From contig NZ_MWFK01000003.1 of assembly GCF_002078175.1 (NCBI RefSeq), positions 124,001-188,000 of the forward strand: a stretch of DNA of 64,000 bases. The letters are read 5' to 3'. The notes below the pieces were generated by a model, which saw only the letters and a list, made by a program, of their open reading frames with translations, did not search any database and had not been told where the DNA came from. The stretch comes from Streptomyces sp. M41(2017) (GTDB lineage Bacteria; Actinomycetota; Actinomycetes; Streptomycetales; Streptomycetaceae). The position numbers and the translations under genes were made by a program. Within the stretch, counting starts at the first letter, position 1, and each line of letters starts with the position of its first letter. This document shows, piece by piece, positions 27,146 to 34,852 of this stretch.

Positions 27146-28250
27146 CCTCGCCTCGGAGCTGGCTCCCTGGGTCGCGCAAGGGCGCGCGTTCGCCGTCGCG
27201 ACCGTCGTCTCGGTGAGCGGCAGCGCGCCCCGTCCGGTGGGCGCTGCCCTCGCCGTCGACGCCGCGGGCGAGGTCATCGGCTCGGTGTCCGGCGGCTGCG
27301 TCGAGGGCGCGGTGTACGAGCTGTGCGTGAGCGCCCTCGCGGACGGTCTTCCGGCGCGGGAACGGTTCGGGTACAGCGACGACGACGCGTTCGCCGTGGG
27401 GCTGACCTGCGGCGGTGCGGTCGAGGTGCACGTCGTGCCGGTCCGGGTCGGCACGCCTGCCCGTACGACGCTGGAGGCGGCGCTGGACCTGGCGGCGCGC
27501 GGCGAGGCGGTGGCCCTGGCGCGTGTCCTCGACGGGGGCCCCGGGCTGCTCCTCGTCCGGCCGGACGGCACGTACGAGGGCGACCTCGGCACGACCGACG
27601 ACGCCGGGCTCGCCGCGCAGGCCCACGCGCTGCTCGACGTCGGGCGGACCGAGGTGTGCGCGGTACCGGAGAGCGCGGCGGACTGCGGGGCCGACATCAC
27701 CCTGTTCGTGGAGTCGAGCGTGCCGCCCGCCCGGATGATCGTGTTCGGTGCGGTCGACTTCGCGGGAGCCCTGGTGCGGGTCGGCAAACTGCTCGGCTAC
27801 CACGTGACGTTGTGCGACGCGCGGAGCGTCTTCGCGACCCGGGCCCGCTTCCCGGAGGCGGACGAGGTCGTCGTCGAGTGGCCCGACCGCTATCTCCGGG
27901 CCACCCGCACGGACGCCCGCACGGTCCTGTGCGTCCTGACCCACGACGCCAAGTTCGACGTACCTCTTCTGGAGGTCGCTCTGCGCCGGCCGGCCGCGTA
28001 CGTCGGGGCGATGGGTTCGCGACGCACGCACGAGGACCGCGTTCGTCTCCTTCGGGAGGCGGGGGTGAGCGCCGCCGAGCTGGAGCGGCTGCGGTCCCCC
28101 ATCGGCCTGGACCTCGGTGGGCGCACGCCGGAGGAGACGGCCGTGTCGATCGGGGCGGAGATCGTGGCGGTGCGGCGAGCGGGAAGCGGGGTGCCGCTGC
28201 GGGAACTGGACGGGGCGATCCACCGCCCGGCTTCGCCTCCCCATCGCTGA
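27138..28250 (+). CDS. xdhC: XdhC-family molybdenum-cofactor maturation protein
   Basis: A 370-residue protein whose ATG lies inside the last codons of paoC (8-bp overlap), so the two are translationally coupled. The N-terminal XdhC domain contains VSVSGSAPRPVGAALAV and the conserved SVSGGCVEGAV with Cys. The C-terminal Rossmann domain (about 195-345, MIVFGAVDFAGALVRV … CDAR … TRARFPEADEV … YVGAMGSRR) is typical. Family members bind and sulfurate or modify Moco before insertion into the large subunit. It is the last gene of the operon. Confidence 0.92.
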   Translation: MLDLASELAPWVAQGRAFAVATVVSVSGSAPRPVGAALAVDAAGEVIGSVSGGCVEGAVYELCVSALADGLPARERFGYSDDDAFAVGLTCGGAVEVHVVPVRVGTPARTTLEAALDLAARGEAVALARVLDGGPGLLLVRPDGTYEGDLGTTDDAGLAAQAHALLDVGRTEVCAVPESAADCGADITLFVESSVPPARMIVFGAVDFAGALVRVGKLLGYHVTLCDARSVFATRARFPEADEVVVEWPDRYLRATRTDARTVLCVLTHDAKFDVPLLEVALRRPAAYVGAMGSRRTHEDRVRLLREAGVSAAELERLRSPIGLDLGGRTPEETAVSIGAEIVAVRRAGSGVPLRELDGAIHRPASPPHR

Positions 28251-28348
28251 GGGCCTCTCGCCTTGACCGGACCGCTCGGGATCACGGCTTCAGCGGGCCC
28301 GTGGGGCCGCCGAGGCCGCCCTCGAACTCGCGGCCCCGCTCGCCCGGT

Positions 28349-29953
28349 TCAGCCGCCCGGCACCGGGACGGGCCTGGCCAGCAGCTGGTCCAGGATCTCA
28401 TCGAGGAAGCGGGTCCGATCCCTCACCGGCGTGGTGGTGCGCAGCGCGACGATGCCGTCCGGACGGACGAGCAGGGCGCCGTCGTCGGGGAGCCACGGGA
28501 CGGCGACGCGGTGCGCCGGAAGTCCGACGTCCGCCGCGGCGGTGAGCCAGCGTTCGCCGGCGGCTCCGGCCAGCAGGGTCCACCGGGACGCCACCAGGTC
28601 GAGCGTGGACGTCCCGTCGATCCAGGCGTGCGGCACTCGTGAGCCCGGTGTGCCGTCCAGCACCAGGTCGACGGTGGACGGGAGTTCCGGTCGGGGATCG
28701 ACGACGGCGGCCGAGTCGTACCGCTGGCCGAGGTGCACGACCGGCGCCGCCCACACCCCTGCCGCCGCCCTCGCCGCGTCGGCCTCCGGTCCGCGTCCCC
28801 AGTGCAGTTTGGGGTCGGCGACCCTGCGCAGCGCCTGGTCCAGTGTCGCCGTCGCGACCGGTTCCCGTTCGTGCGCGTAGGTGTCGAGCAGCGCGGCACC
28901 CGCCTGCCCGTGGTGGACGGCGGCCAGCTTCCACGCCAGGTTGTGCGCGTCGGCGACGCCGGTGTTGAGGCCGAACGCGCCCAGAGGTGACACGGTGTGC
29001 GCGGCGTCGCCGACCAGGAACACGCGGCCGACGGTGAAGCGTTCGGCTGCCGCGCTCCGGGGCCGCCAAGGGAGCACACTGCGCACGTCGACGTCGAGGT
29101 CCGGGTCGCCGACCGCCGAGCGGATGATCGTCGCGCATCGCTCGTGCGTGAAGTCCTCGGGGCGTTCGCCGGCCTCGGTGTCGCAGGCGACGTGGAAGAC
29201 CCAGTTCGTCGCACCGTCCACGGTGGCCAGCAGGCCGGGCGCCTCCGGCGTGGTGATGGTGCAGGTGGCGAAGGACATCCCCCGCAGATGCGGTCGGAGG
29301 TCGGCCCGGAACAGGATGTTGATCATCGATTTTCCCAGGTCGCCGAGCCCGGAGACGCCCACGCCGAGCGCGGTCCGTACCGTGCTGTGCGTGCCGTCGG
29401 CCGCTACCGCGTGCGTGCACCGCAGCGAGTAACGCCCGTCAGGTCCCTCCAGCTCGACATCGACTCCGTCGGCGTCCTGCCTGATGCCGGTCAGGCGGGT
29501 GGACCAGCGCAGGTCGGCTCCACGGCGTGCCAGGTCGGCCGCCACGACGGCGTCGAGCCGGTCCTGGGCGCAGACGCCGCGCAGCCTGAAGGGCGTCGCG
29601 TCCTGTCCATCGGCGGAGGGGGTCGGCGTGGGCACCGTCACGACGTCGCCCTCACCCATCGCGACGACGGTCGGCGCGACGGCCTTGCCCACGGCGCCTC
29701 GGAGATCGACCGCGGCGGCGTCGACGGCGGCGTCGAGACCGAGCTCGCGGAGGATCTCGACGGTGCGCGCTCCGATGCCGGTGGCGCGTGGGTGCACCGA
29801 CGGCCCGGACCTGCGTTCGACGAGCACCACGGGGACGCCGTGGTGGGTGAGGAGTGCCGCGGTGAGCAGGCCGACGCTGCCGCCTCCGACCACGAGCACT
29901 GGCACTGGCACTGGCACTGGCACTGGCACGTCTGGATACGCCGTTTCCATCAT
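28349..29953 (-). CDS. FAD-dependent aromatic monooxygenase (PheA/TfdB type)
   Basis: A 534-residue flavoprotein hydroxylase. The start is the ATG at 29953 (next codon also ATG); an earlier TTG at 29989 is likely the -35 region. Dinucleotide fold VVGGGSVGLLTA (about 19-30) is preceded by an unusual (Pro-Val) repeat. A second FAD motif, VFLVGDAAHTVSP, is followed by GLNTGVADAHNLAWKLA. A thioredoxin-like C-terminal domain (about 390-534) is as in phenol hydroxylases. It should use NAD(P)H and O2 to hydroxylate an aromatic or polyketide substrate; which one is unknown. It is divergent from a TetR gene, with an operator over its promoter. Confidence 0.9.
   Translation of the reverse strand: MMETAYPDVPVPVPVPVPVLVVGGGSVGLLTAALLTHHGVPVVLVERRSGPSVHPRATGIGARTVEILRELGLDAAVDAAAVDLRGAVGKAVAPTVVAMGEGDVVTVPTPTPSADGQDATPFRLRGVCAQDRLDAVVAADLARRGADLRWSTRLTGIRQDADGVDVELEGPDGRYSLRCTHAVAADGTHSTVRTALGVGVSGLGDLGKSMINILFRADLRPHLRGMSFATCTITTPEAPGLLATVDGATNWVFHVACDTEAGERPEDFTHERCATIIRSAVGDPDLDVDVRSVLPWRPRSAAAERFTVGRVFLVGDAAHTVSPLGAFGLNTGVADAHNLAWKLAAVHHGQAGAALLDTYAHEREPVATATLDQALRRVADPKLHWGRGPEADAARAAAGVWAAPVVHLGQRYDSAAVVDPRPELPSTVDLVLDGTPGSRVPHAWIDGTSTLDLVASRWTLLAGAAGERWLTAAADVGLPAHRVAVPWLPDDGALLVRPDGIVALRTTTPVRDRTRFLDEILDQLLARPVPVPGG
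29896..29929. repeat. Hexanucleotide repeat GCACTG x5.7 inside the monooxygenase start
   Basis: Five perfect GCACTG units (29896-29925) plus four bases of a sixth, in the coding sequence just before the FAD fold. On the minus strand it encodes alternating Val-Pro. Because the unit is six bases, slippage would change length by two residues without a frameshift. Confidence 0.9.
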
Positions 29954-29989
29954 GGCTACACCGTAGCCAGAAGGTAGGATGCGGGTCAA
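29953..29989 (-). promoter_or_regulatory. Monooxygenase promoter with overlapping TetR-type operator
   Basis: On the minus strand, TTGACC (29989-29984), an 18-bp spacer and TACGGT (29965-29960) lead to the ATG at 29953 only 6 bp later, so the mRNA is probably leaderless. Over the -10 lies a perfect inverted repeat, TGGCTAC-acc-GTAGCCA (29953-29969). This is a fitting operator for the divergent TetR. Confidence 0.65.
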
Positions 29990-30009
29990 CGAGGAAAGGA
30001 ATCGCCCTG

Positions 30010-30714
30010 ATGACCGAGCCCGCCCCCTCCTCGGTGTGGACCCGCCCGCGTCCCGAGCCTCGTCGGCGCGCGCCCGGCGTGGACCAGTACGTGGCCGCCG
30101 CGCTGGCCGTCGCGGACGCCGAGGGACTGGCGGCGGTGTCGATGCGACGGGTCGCAGGCGATCTCGGCTCCGGGACCGCCACGCTCTACCGGTACATCAC
30201 CAACCGCGACGAGCTGGTGGACCTGATGATCGACGCCGCCCAGGGCGAGGATCCGCTTCCCGAGCCCACCGGGGAGTGGCGTGCCGACCTGGGGACGGTC
30301 GCGCGCGCCTTGCGCACCACGCTGCTTCGGCACCCGTGGCTGGCCGGTGAACTGACGGGACGGCCCGCGCTCGGCCCCAACTCGTTGCGGCGGTCCGAGT
30401 CCACGTTGCGCGCCGCCGTCGCCCTCACGTCGGACATCACCCTGGCCTCGCAGGCGCTCGGTACCGTGCGCGCGTACGTACTGGGTTCGGTCGCCGCCCA
30501 ACAGGCCGTTCGGCACGCGGAGCAGCGCACCGGGCTCAGCGAGGAGGAGTGGCAGCGCAGCGTCGGCCCCTACATCACCGAGGTCCTCGCGGCCGGCGAG
30601 CACCCGATGCTCGCCCGCCGCATCATCGAAGCCGAGGAACTCGACCCCGACGAGGAGTTCGCGTTCGGCCTCGACTGCGTGCTCGACGGACTCGCGGCCA
30701 GATTGGCCCGCTGA
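30010..30714 (+). CDS. TetR-family regulator, divergent from the FAD monooxygenase
   Basis: A 234-residue repressor with ATG at 30010 after GAGGAAAGGA. After a Pro/Arg-rich head, the helix-turn-helix spans about 24-70 (YVAAALAVADAEGLAAVSMRR split by a turn, then VAGDLGSGTATLYRYITNRDEL). The C-terminal half is of the TetR_C type (LRTTLLRHPWLAGEL … DEEFAFGLDCVLDGLAARL) as in tetracycline-repressor-like proteins. Only 56 bp separate it from the monooxygenase start, and the inverted repeat at 29953-29969 lies there. It probably represses the monooxygenase and responds to its aromatic substrate. Confidence 0.9.
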   Translation: MTEPAPSSVWTRPRPEPRRRAPGVDQYVAAALAVADAEGLAAVSMRRVAGDLGSGTATLYRYITNRDELVDLMIDAAQGEDPLPEPTGEWRADLGTVARALRTTLLRHPWLAGELTGRPALGPNSLRRSESTLRAAVALTSDITLASQALGTVRAYVLGSVAAQQAVRHAEQRTGLSEEEWQRSVGPYITEVLAAGEHPMLARRIIEAEELDPDEEFAFGLDCVLDGLAARLAR

Positions 30715-30885
30715 GCGACGGCGCGCGCCAGGGTCGACACCCCGGCGGGGGAACAGCCCGGCGGGGGACACGAGACGCGGCCGGTCACGAGGGGCGCACC
30801 CTCGCCCGGGCATCGCGCGCCAGCCACGCTCCTCACCCCGTCACCGCCGCCCGGGCCCGGCCGTCGAGCCCGCAGCGGACAGGCT

Positions 30886-31272
30886 CTACGTGGGGTCCGG
30901 GCCCAGAGCGTCACGGACCGCGGCCAGGATCGCCTCGGAGTCGGCGCCCAGCGCGCGGGCGGACGACGTGAAATCGCGCGCGAGGGTGGCCAGTTGCAAG
31001 GCGTGCGGCGGCTTGGGGCCGGCCGGGAGTGCCGCGACCCGGGAGCCCGCCCCACGGCGGGTGCGGATCAGGTCGGCGGCTTCCAGTTCGCGGTAGGCCC
31101 GGGCCACGGTGCCCGGCGCGAGGCCGAGGTCCGTGGCCAGCTGGCGCACCGTGGGCAGCCGGTCCCCCTCGGCGAGCTGTCCGGTGAGGATCAGGGCACC
31201 GAGCTGCGCGCGGATCTGGGCGTACGGCGGTACCTGGCTGGTGGTGTCGACGCGGACGGCGGGCTCATTCAT
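30886..31272 (-). CDS. Short GntR-family regulator (YtrA type)
   Basis: A 128-residue regulator. The winged helix-turn-helix covers about 12-80 (PPYAQIRAQLGALILTGQL, then LPTVRQLATDLGLAPGTVARAYRELEAADLIRTRRGAGSRV in order). Only about 45 residues follow, the small dimerisation tail typical of the YtrA subfamily, which usually sits first in operons with membrane transporters. Here it is second: its ATG overlaps the stop of the membrane-protein gene (8 bp). The twin inverted repeats at 32076-32141 in front of the operon are its probable operators. Confidence 0.9.
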   Translation of the reverse strand: MNEPAVRVDTTSQVPPYAQIRAQLGALILTGQLAEGDRLPTVRQLATDLGLAPGTVARAYRELEAADLIRTRRGAGSRVAALPAGPKPPHALQLATLARDFTSSARALGADSEAILAAVRDALGPDPT

Positions 31273-32056
31273 CGTCGGGGAACCCGTCCGCCGCGTTGTC
31301 GCCGACGGCTCGCGGGGCCACCACGGTGACCAGGGACCACGCGACAGTGAACAGGTTCACCAGGGCCAGCGGGTAGAACACCCAGAAGGTGAGCAGTCCC
31401 ATCGCGCCGGCGCAGCCGGTCTCCGTCAGCGAAATGGAGACCATCACGACGGCGTACAGCTGCTGACTCGAGACCAGGAGGCCCCAGGCCCCGGTCACCG
31501 CCCACGCGCGGTCGCAACGCTGCTGCTTCCCGCCCGGCCCGTCGGCGATGCGGCGCAGGGCCCACATACAGGTGGGAGTGGCTATGGCGAGTGCGCCGAA
31601 CATCGGGAGGCTGTAGTACAGGCCGGGCCAGGGACCGAGGAGTGCCCGCATCCCGTTGCAGGTGACGGCGACGACCTTCCCGGCACTGAAGGTGCGGCCG
31701 GAGTCGACGGACGCCGTGATGGCCGTGATCACCAGCAGAACGGTGAGCGAGACGCCCTGAAGGACGATCAAGGGGCCCATCCGCGGCGGTACATGTTTTC
31801 TGACCAGGCGTGGTGCGAGGCTCGCGGTACGCACCGCGTCCTGCGGGACCAGGGTCAGCGCGTCGGCGAGGAGGACCCCCGCCACCGCGCACAGGCCGAA
31901 GGCGGTGATGCAGAACACCACGCGCTGCTCGAACTCGATCCGGCCCAGCGTGGACAGCGCCTGCGCCGCGATGACACCGATGGCCAGGCCGGACCAGCGG
32001 GCGTAGTGATCGGCGTGATCGAGGAAACGGCTCTGGAGCGGGGCGGTGCCGAGCAT
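31265..32056 (-). CDS. Polytopic membrane protein of a GntR-controlled operon
   Basis: A 263-residue protein with ATG at 32056 after GAGGGGACC. It has about six or seven hydrophobic helices (near 22-42, 50-70, 95-115, 145-165, 190-215, 225-250). I recognise no transporter signature and no ATP-binding partner is encoded, unlike the usual YtrA operons with ABC components. It is co-transcribed with the GntR gene (overlap of 8 bp). Its role may be in envelope or export stress; this is inference from the regulator type only. Confidence 0.8.
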   Translation of the reverse strand: MLGTAPLQSRFLDHADHYARWSGLAIGVIAAQALSTLGRIEFEQRVVFCITAFGLCAVAGVLLADALTLVPQDAVRTASLAPRLVRKHVPPRMGPLIVLQGVSLTVLLVITAITASVDSGRTFSAGKVVAVTCNGMRALLGPWPGLYYSLPMFGALAIATPTCMWALRRIADGPGGKQQRCDRAWAVTGAWGLLVSSQQLYAVVMVSISLTETGCAGAMGLLTFWVFYPLALVNLFTVAWSLVTVVAPRAVGDNAADGFPDDE

Positions 32057-32075
32057 GGAGAGGTCCCCTCAGACA

Positions 32076-32141
32076 TCTTGTATCAAGCGGTAGACACAAG
32101 ATGCCCTAGGCGGAATCTTGTGTCAAACATCCGATACAAGT
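32076..32141 (-). promoter_or_regulatory. Twin 26-bp operators of the GntR operon
   Basis: Site 1 (32076-32101) is TCTTGTATC, 8 bp, GACACAAGA. Site 2 (32116-32141) is TCTTGTGTC, 8 bp, GATACAAGT. The arms are 9 bp, the spacers are both 8 bp, and centres are 40 bp apart (close to four helical turns). On the minus strand a TTGACA (32126-32121) lies within site 2 and could be the -35. The sites lie 20-85 bp before the operon start. Confidence 0.85.
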
Positions 32142-32170
32142 TGGTCGGGGGAGACGCGTGACGGCGGGAA

Positions 32171-32205
32171 GGGCGGGCCAGGGAACGCCGGCCCCTGACC
32201 CGCCC
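32171..32205. terminator. Hairpin terminator after the M28 aminopeptidase gene
   Basis: GGGCGGG (32171-32177) pairs with CCCGCCC (32199-32205), extended inside by AGGG/CCCT after a 2-nt bulge on each side. It lies about 60 bp past the leftward aminopeptidase stop. Confidence 0.6.
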
Positions 32206-32266
32206 TCGCGGAACAACGCGCAGGTACGACGGCCCGTCGCGCGGGCCACCTACTGCGGGAAGCCCA

Positions 32267-33214
32267 CTACGCCGACAGCTCCCACACCGCGTACGCCAGC
32301 GCGTCCGCGTTCCGGTTCAGGGCCGTGTCGTTGATGTTCGAGGAGGTGTCGCACGAGGAGTGGTAGCAGGCGTCGAAGGCCTTGCCCGCGGTGCCACCCC
32401 ATTTGGCGGCCTGTGCGGACGTCTTGATGTAGTCGGCACCACTGAACAGGCCGCCGACGGGGATGCCCGCGCTCTTGAACGGGGCGTGGTCGGAACGTCC
32501 GTCGCCCTCGGTCTCGATCTCGGTGGAGACGCCGATGCCGGTGAAGTACGTCTTGAACGTCTTCTCGATGGCCGGGTCGTCGTCGTAGACGAAGTACCCC
32601 GGGTTCGGCGAGCCGATCATGTCGAAGTTCAGATAGCCGCTGATCTTCGCACGGTTCGCGGTGGTCAGGCTGTTGACGTAGTACCGCGAGCCCACCATGC
32701 CCAGCTCCTCGGCGCCCCACCAGGCGAACCGCAGGTGCTTGGTGGGCTGGTAGTTGGACCGGGCCACGGCGAGCGCTGTTTCCAGCACGGCCGCCGAACC
32801 GGAGCCGTTGTCGTTGATGCCGGGACCCGCGGTCACACTGTCCAGGTGGGAACCGGCCATGACGACCCGGCCGGTGTCGCCACCGGGCCAGTCGGCGATC
32901 AGGTTGTAGCCGGTGCGGCCGCCGGAGGTGAACTGCTGGACGGTCGTGGTGAATCCGGCCGCGTCCAGCTTGGCCTTCACGTAGTCGAGGGACGCCTTGT
33001 AGCCGGTGCGACCGTGTGCGCGGTTGCCGCCGTTGGCGGTGGCGATGGACTGCAACTGGGTGAGGTGGGCCTTGACGTTGGCCACGGGGAGGTCGGGAGC
33101 GGCGGCCGCAGCCGTGGGGGCGGGGGCCGCCCCGGCTATGGAACCGCCGGTGAGCAGCGCGGCGACCGTGACGACAGCGGTCGCCGAGGCACGCCCAGGA
33201 ATGGAGAGCTTCAT
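32267..33214 (-). CDS. Secreted M28 zinc aminopeptidase (S. griseus aminopeptidase-like)
   Basis: A 315-residue exported enzyme with a signal peptide to about 29-40 (…LLTGGSIAGAAPAP…). The two-zinc site of S. griseus aminopeptidase is fully conserved: His123 (GSHLDS), Asp135 (GINDNGSG), general base Glu169 with Glu170 (GAEELG), Asp198 (NFDMIGSPN) and His285 (CYHSSCD). Cys283 and Cys288 form the expected disulfide. It removes hydrophobic N-terminal residues from peptides, complementing secreted endoproteases such as the subtilisin in this window. It is transcribed alone, with a terminator downstream. Confidence 0.95.
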   Translation of the reverse strand: MKLSIPGRASATAVVTVAALLTGGSIAGAAPAPTAAAAAPDLPVANVKAHLTQLQSIATANGGNRAHGRTGYKASLDYVKAKLDAAGFTTTVQQFTSGGRTGYNLIADWPGGDTGRVVMAGSHLDSVTAGPGINDNGSGSAAVLETALAVARSNYQPTKHLRFAWWGAEELGMVGSRYYVNSLTTANRAKISGYLNFDMIGSPNPGYFVYDDDPAIEKTFKTYFTGIGVSTEIETEGDGRSDHAPFKSAGIPVGGLFSGADYIKTSAQAAKWGGTAGKAFDACYHSSCDTSSNINDTALNRNADALAYAVWELSA

Positions 33215-33707
33215 GTGGGGGGCTCCGAATTCCAGGAAATCCGGCGGACTCCCACGTGGGGTGCGTGGGGTCCCTGGATTCCACGGTGAATGGGGTGCCT
33301 GGATGGTGAAGGGGGGACTGACTCACCGTCAAGAGCGGTATTCGGTCACACGCGTTCGTATGTCGGAGGACCTCGGGTCGCCGAGCCGTTCCGACGCGGG
33401 CCAGCCTGGCCGACCGGCGAGGGTCACGACGTCCGCGGGGCGGCCCGACCGACGCCGGCCGCCACCGCTGACCCACGTGCCTGTCGCCCCTCGGACCGGC
33501 CGAGTACCGCCGCGACGCGACCGTCTCGCGCAAGGGGGCTGCCCATCCGGCCGACCGGCTCGGACGGCGGGAGCTGTTCGCCTACCCGGTGGGCTCGCGC
33601 GACGGGGAGCTGTTCACCTGCCTGGTGGGCACGGGCGACGGGAATTGTTCGTCCGCCCGGTGAGCTCGGTCGCGGTGTGATCCGGCCGGCCTCCCTCGAC
33701 GTCGGCC
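33215..33707. other. Intergenic stretch with tandem repeats, no recognised gene
   Basis: 493 bp between the aminopeptidase start and the end of the MBL gene. The left part should hold the aminopeptidase promoter. The right part is occupied by three imperfect 35-36-bp repeats. Frames through the repeats exist on both strands but resemble no protein family. Confidence 0.6.
33557..33662. repeat. Three imperfect tandem repeats of 35-36 bp
   Basis: Copies start near 33557, 33592 and 33628 and share GGC(T/A)CG…ACGG…GAGCTGTTC…C(C/T)GGTG, with a fourth partial GCTCGG after 33662. Divergence between copies is moderate, so the array is not recent. No function is evident. Confidence 0.75.
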
Positions 33708-34475
33708 CTATCGCCCCTGGGCTGCCCGCTCCACGTTCGACCGGTGCGGGCCCTGGAGCCACTCAGCGTGCGGCCCCAGACGCGCGTCGACCGGTTCCTC
33801 TCCGCGCCGGAGCGCGTCGATGTAGGCACGGTCGGCCGCGAGGCGCGCCGCCACCTCGGGCCCCCGGGCCACGGCACCATGACCGGGAACCACGACATCG
33901 ACGTGCCCGACGGCCTCGCCGAAACGGTCGAGCGCACCCTCGTAGGCGGCCAGTTGACCGTCCTGGCGCACGTCGAAGAGCGGGATCAGGACGTCGGAGA
34001 GCATGTCTCCGGCGAGCAGGACGCCACGGTCCGCGAGGAGGACCGCGGCGTGGCCGACGGCGTGCGCCCGATGGTCGATGATCTCCCCCGGCACCGGTCC
34101 GCCGTCCGCGGGCAGCGGGATCACGTGGGCGACCAGGTCCAGAGGAACGCCGGACGCGCTCTCCGCCGCCATCGTCCGCGCCCGTTCTCGGGCCTGACGG
34201 GCGACCTCGGCGGCGGCAGGGGTGGCGTAACGCGGAACGTCACCGAACCGGGGGTGCCAGAGCAGGTGGTCCCAGTGCGGATGCGTGGCGAATCCGGCGA
34301 GGACCGGAAGGCCGAGCTGCTCCACGTCGTCGGCGAGTCGGCTCAACTCCGCGCCATGGATGCCGGGATCGATCAGAACCAGCCCGTCGTCCACCCGCAC
34401 CACGACGGAATTGCTCCAGACCCACTCGCTCTGCCGGACCCAGACGCCGTCGGCCACCTGATTCAGTCTGCCCAT
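33708..34475 (-). CDS. MBL-fold metallo-hydrolase
   Basis: A 255-residue metallo-beta-lactamase-fold protein. The ATG at 34475 has GGGAG at good spacing; another ATG four codons earlier lacks one. The metal motif is THPHWDHLLWH (about 82-92, HxHxDH form), with further ligands in HAVGHAAV (His), GDMLSD (Asp) and VPGHG (His). Such enzymes hydrolyse thioesters, lactones or related substrates. There is no signal peptide, so it is cytosolic. The neighbours give no clue to the substrate. Confidence 0.88.
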   Translation of the reverse strand: MGRLNQVADGVWVRQSEWVWSNSVVVRVDDGLVLIDPGIHGAELSRLADDVEQLGLPVLAGFATHPHWDHLLWHPRFGDVPRYATPAAAEVARQARERARTMAAESASGVPLDLVAHVIPLPADGGPVPGEIIDHRAHAVGHAAVLLADRGVLLAGDMLSDVLIPLFDVRQDGQLAAYEGALDRFGEAVGHVDVVVPGHGAVARGPEVAARLAADRAYIDALRRGEEPVDARLGPHAEWLQGPHRSNVERAAQGR

Positions 34476-34852
34476 GTCAGCTCCCATCGTCGTTCGGTCA
34501 CCCTGCCGAGACCGCGATCGGCGGCCCCGTTCATCGCTGGCAGCCGCCACTACCGGCCCCGGCTCCCCGACGGGAGGCAGGACGGACGTGGTCGCCGCCG
34601 TGCGGACGTGCCGCCGACCGGCCGTTCGCGGCATGAGTCAGCCCGCATCCTGCATCAAGAGGACCGCCCCAGCGGGGAGGCGGTCCCGAACGCGGCCTCG
34701 GCAACGGGGACGCGCTGATCGACCCGGAGACATCGTCTCCCCGGCCGGAAGGTCGGAGCGCGGTCCATGACCGGCACGGTGCCCTTACGGACGACCGGAT
34801 AAAGTGCGCGGGTTGCCAGTCTGGCCAGTCTGGCTCCATGAGGAGGGGAAGC
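34476..34852. other. Intergenic stretch without a recognised gene
   Basis: 377 bp between two divergent genes, presumably with both promoters. I see no strong palindrome or hairpin. A small direct repeat, CCAGTCTGGCCAGTCTGG, near 34816-34833 precedes the phosphoesterase. Confidence 0.5.

Noticed and set aside
33290..34081. Plus-strand repeat-containing frame as a gene
   Set aside because: Crosses the tandem repeats and runs antisense into the MBL gene; no start with a ribosome site and no similarity to a family.
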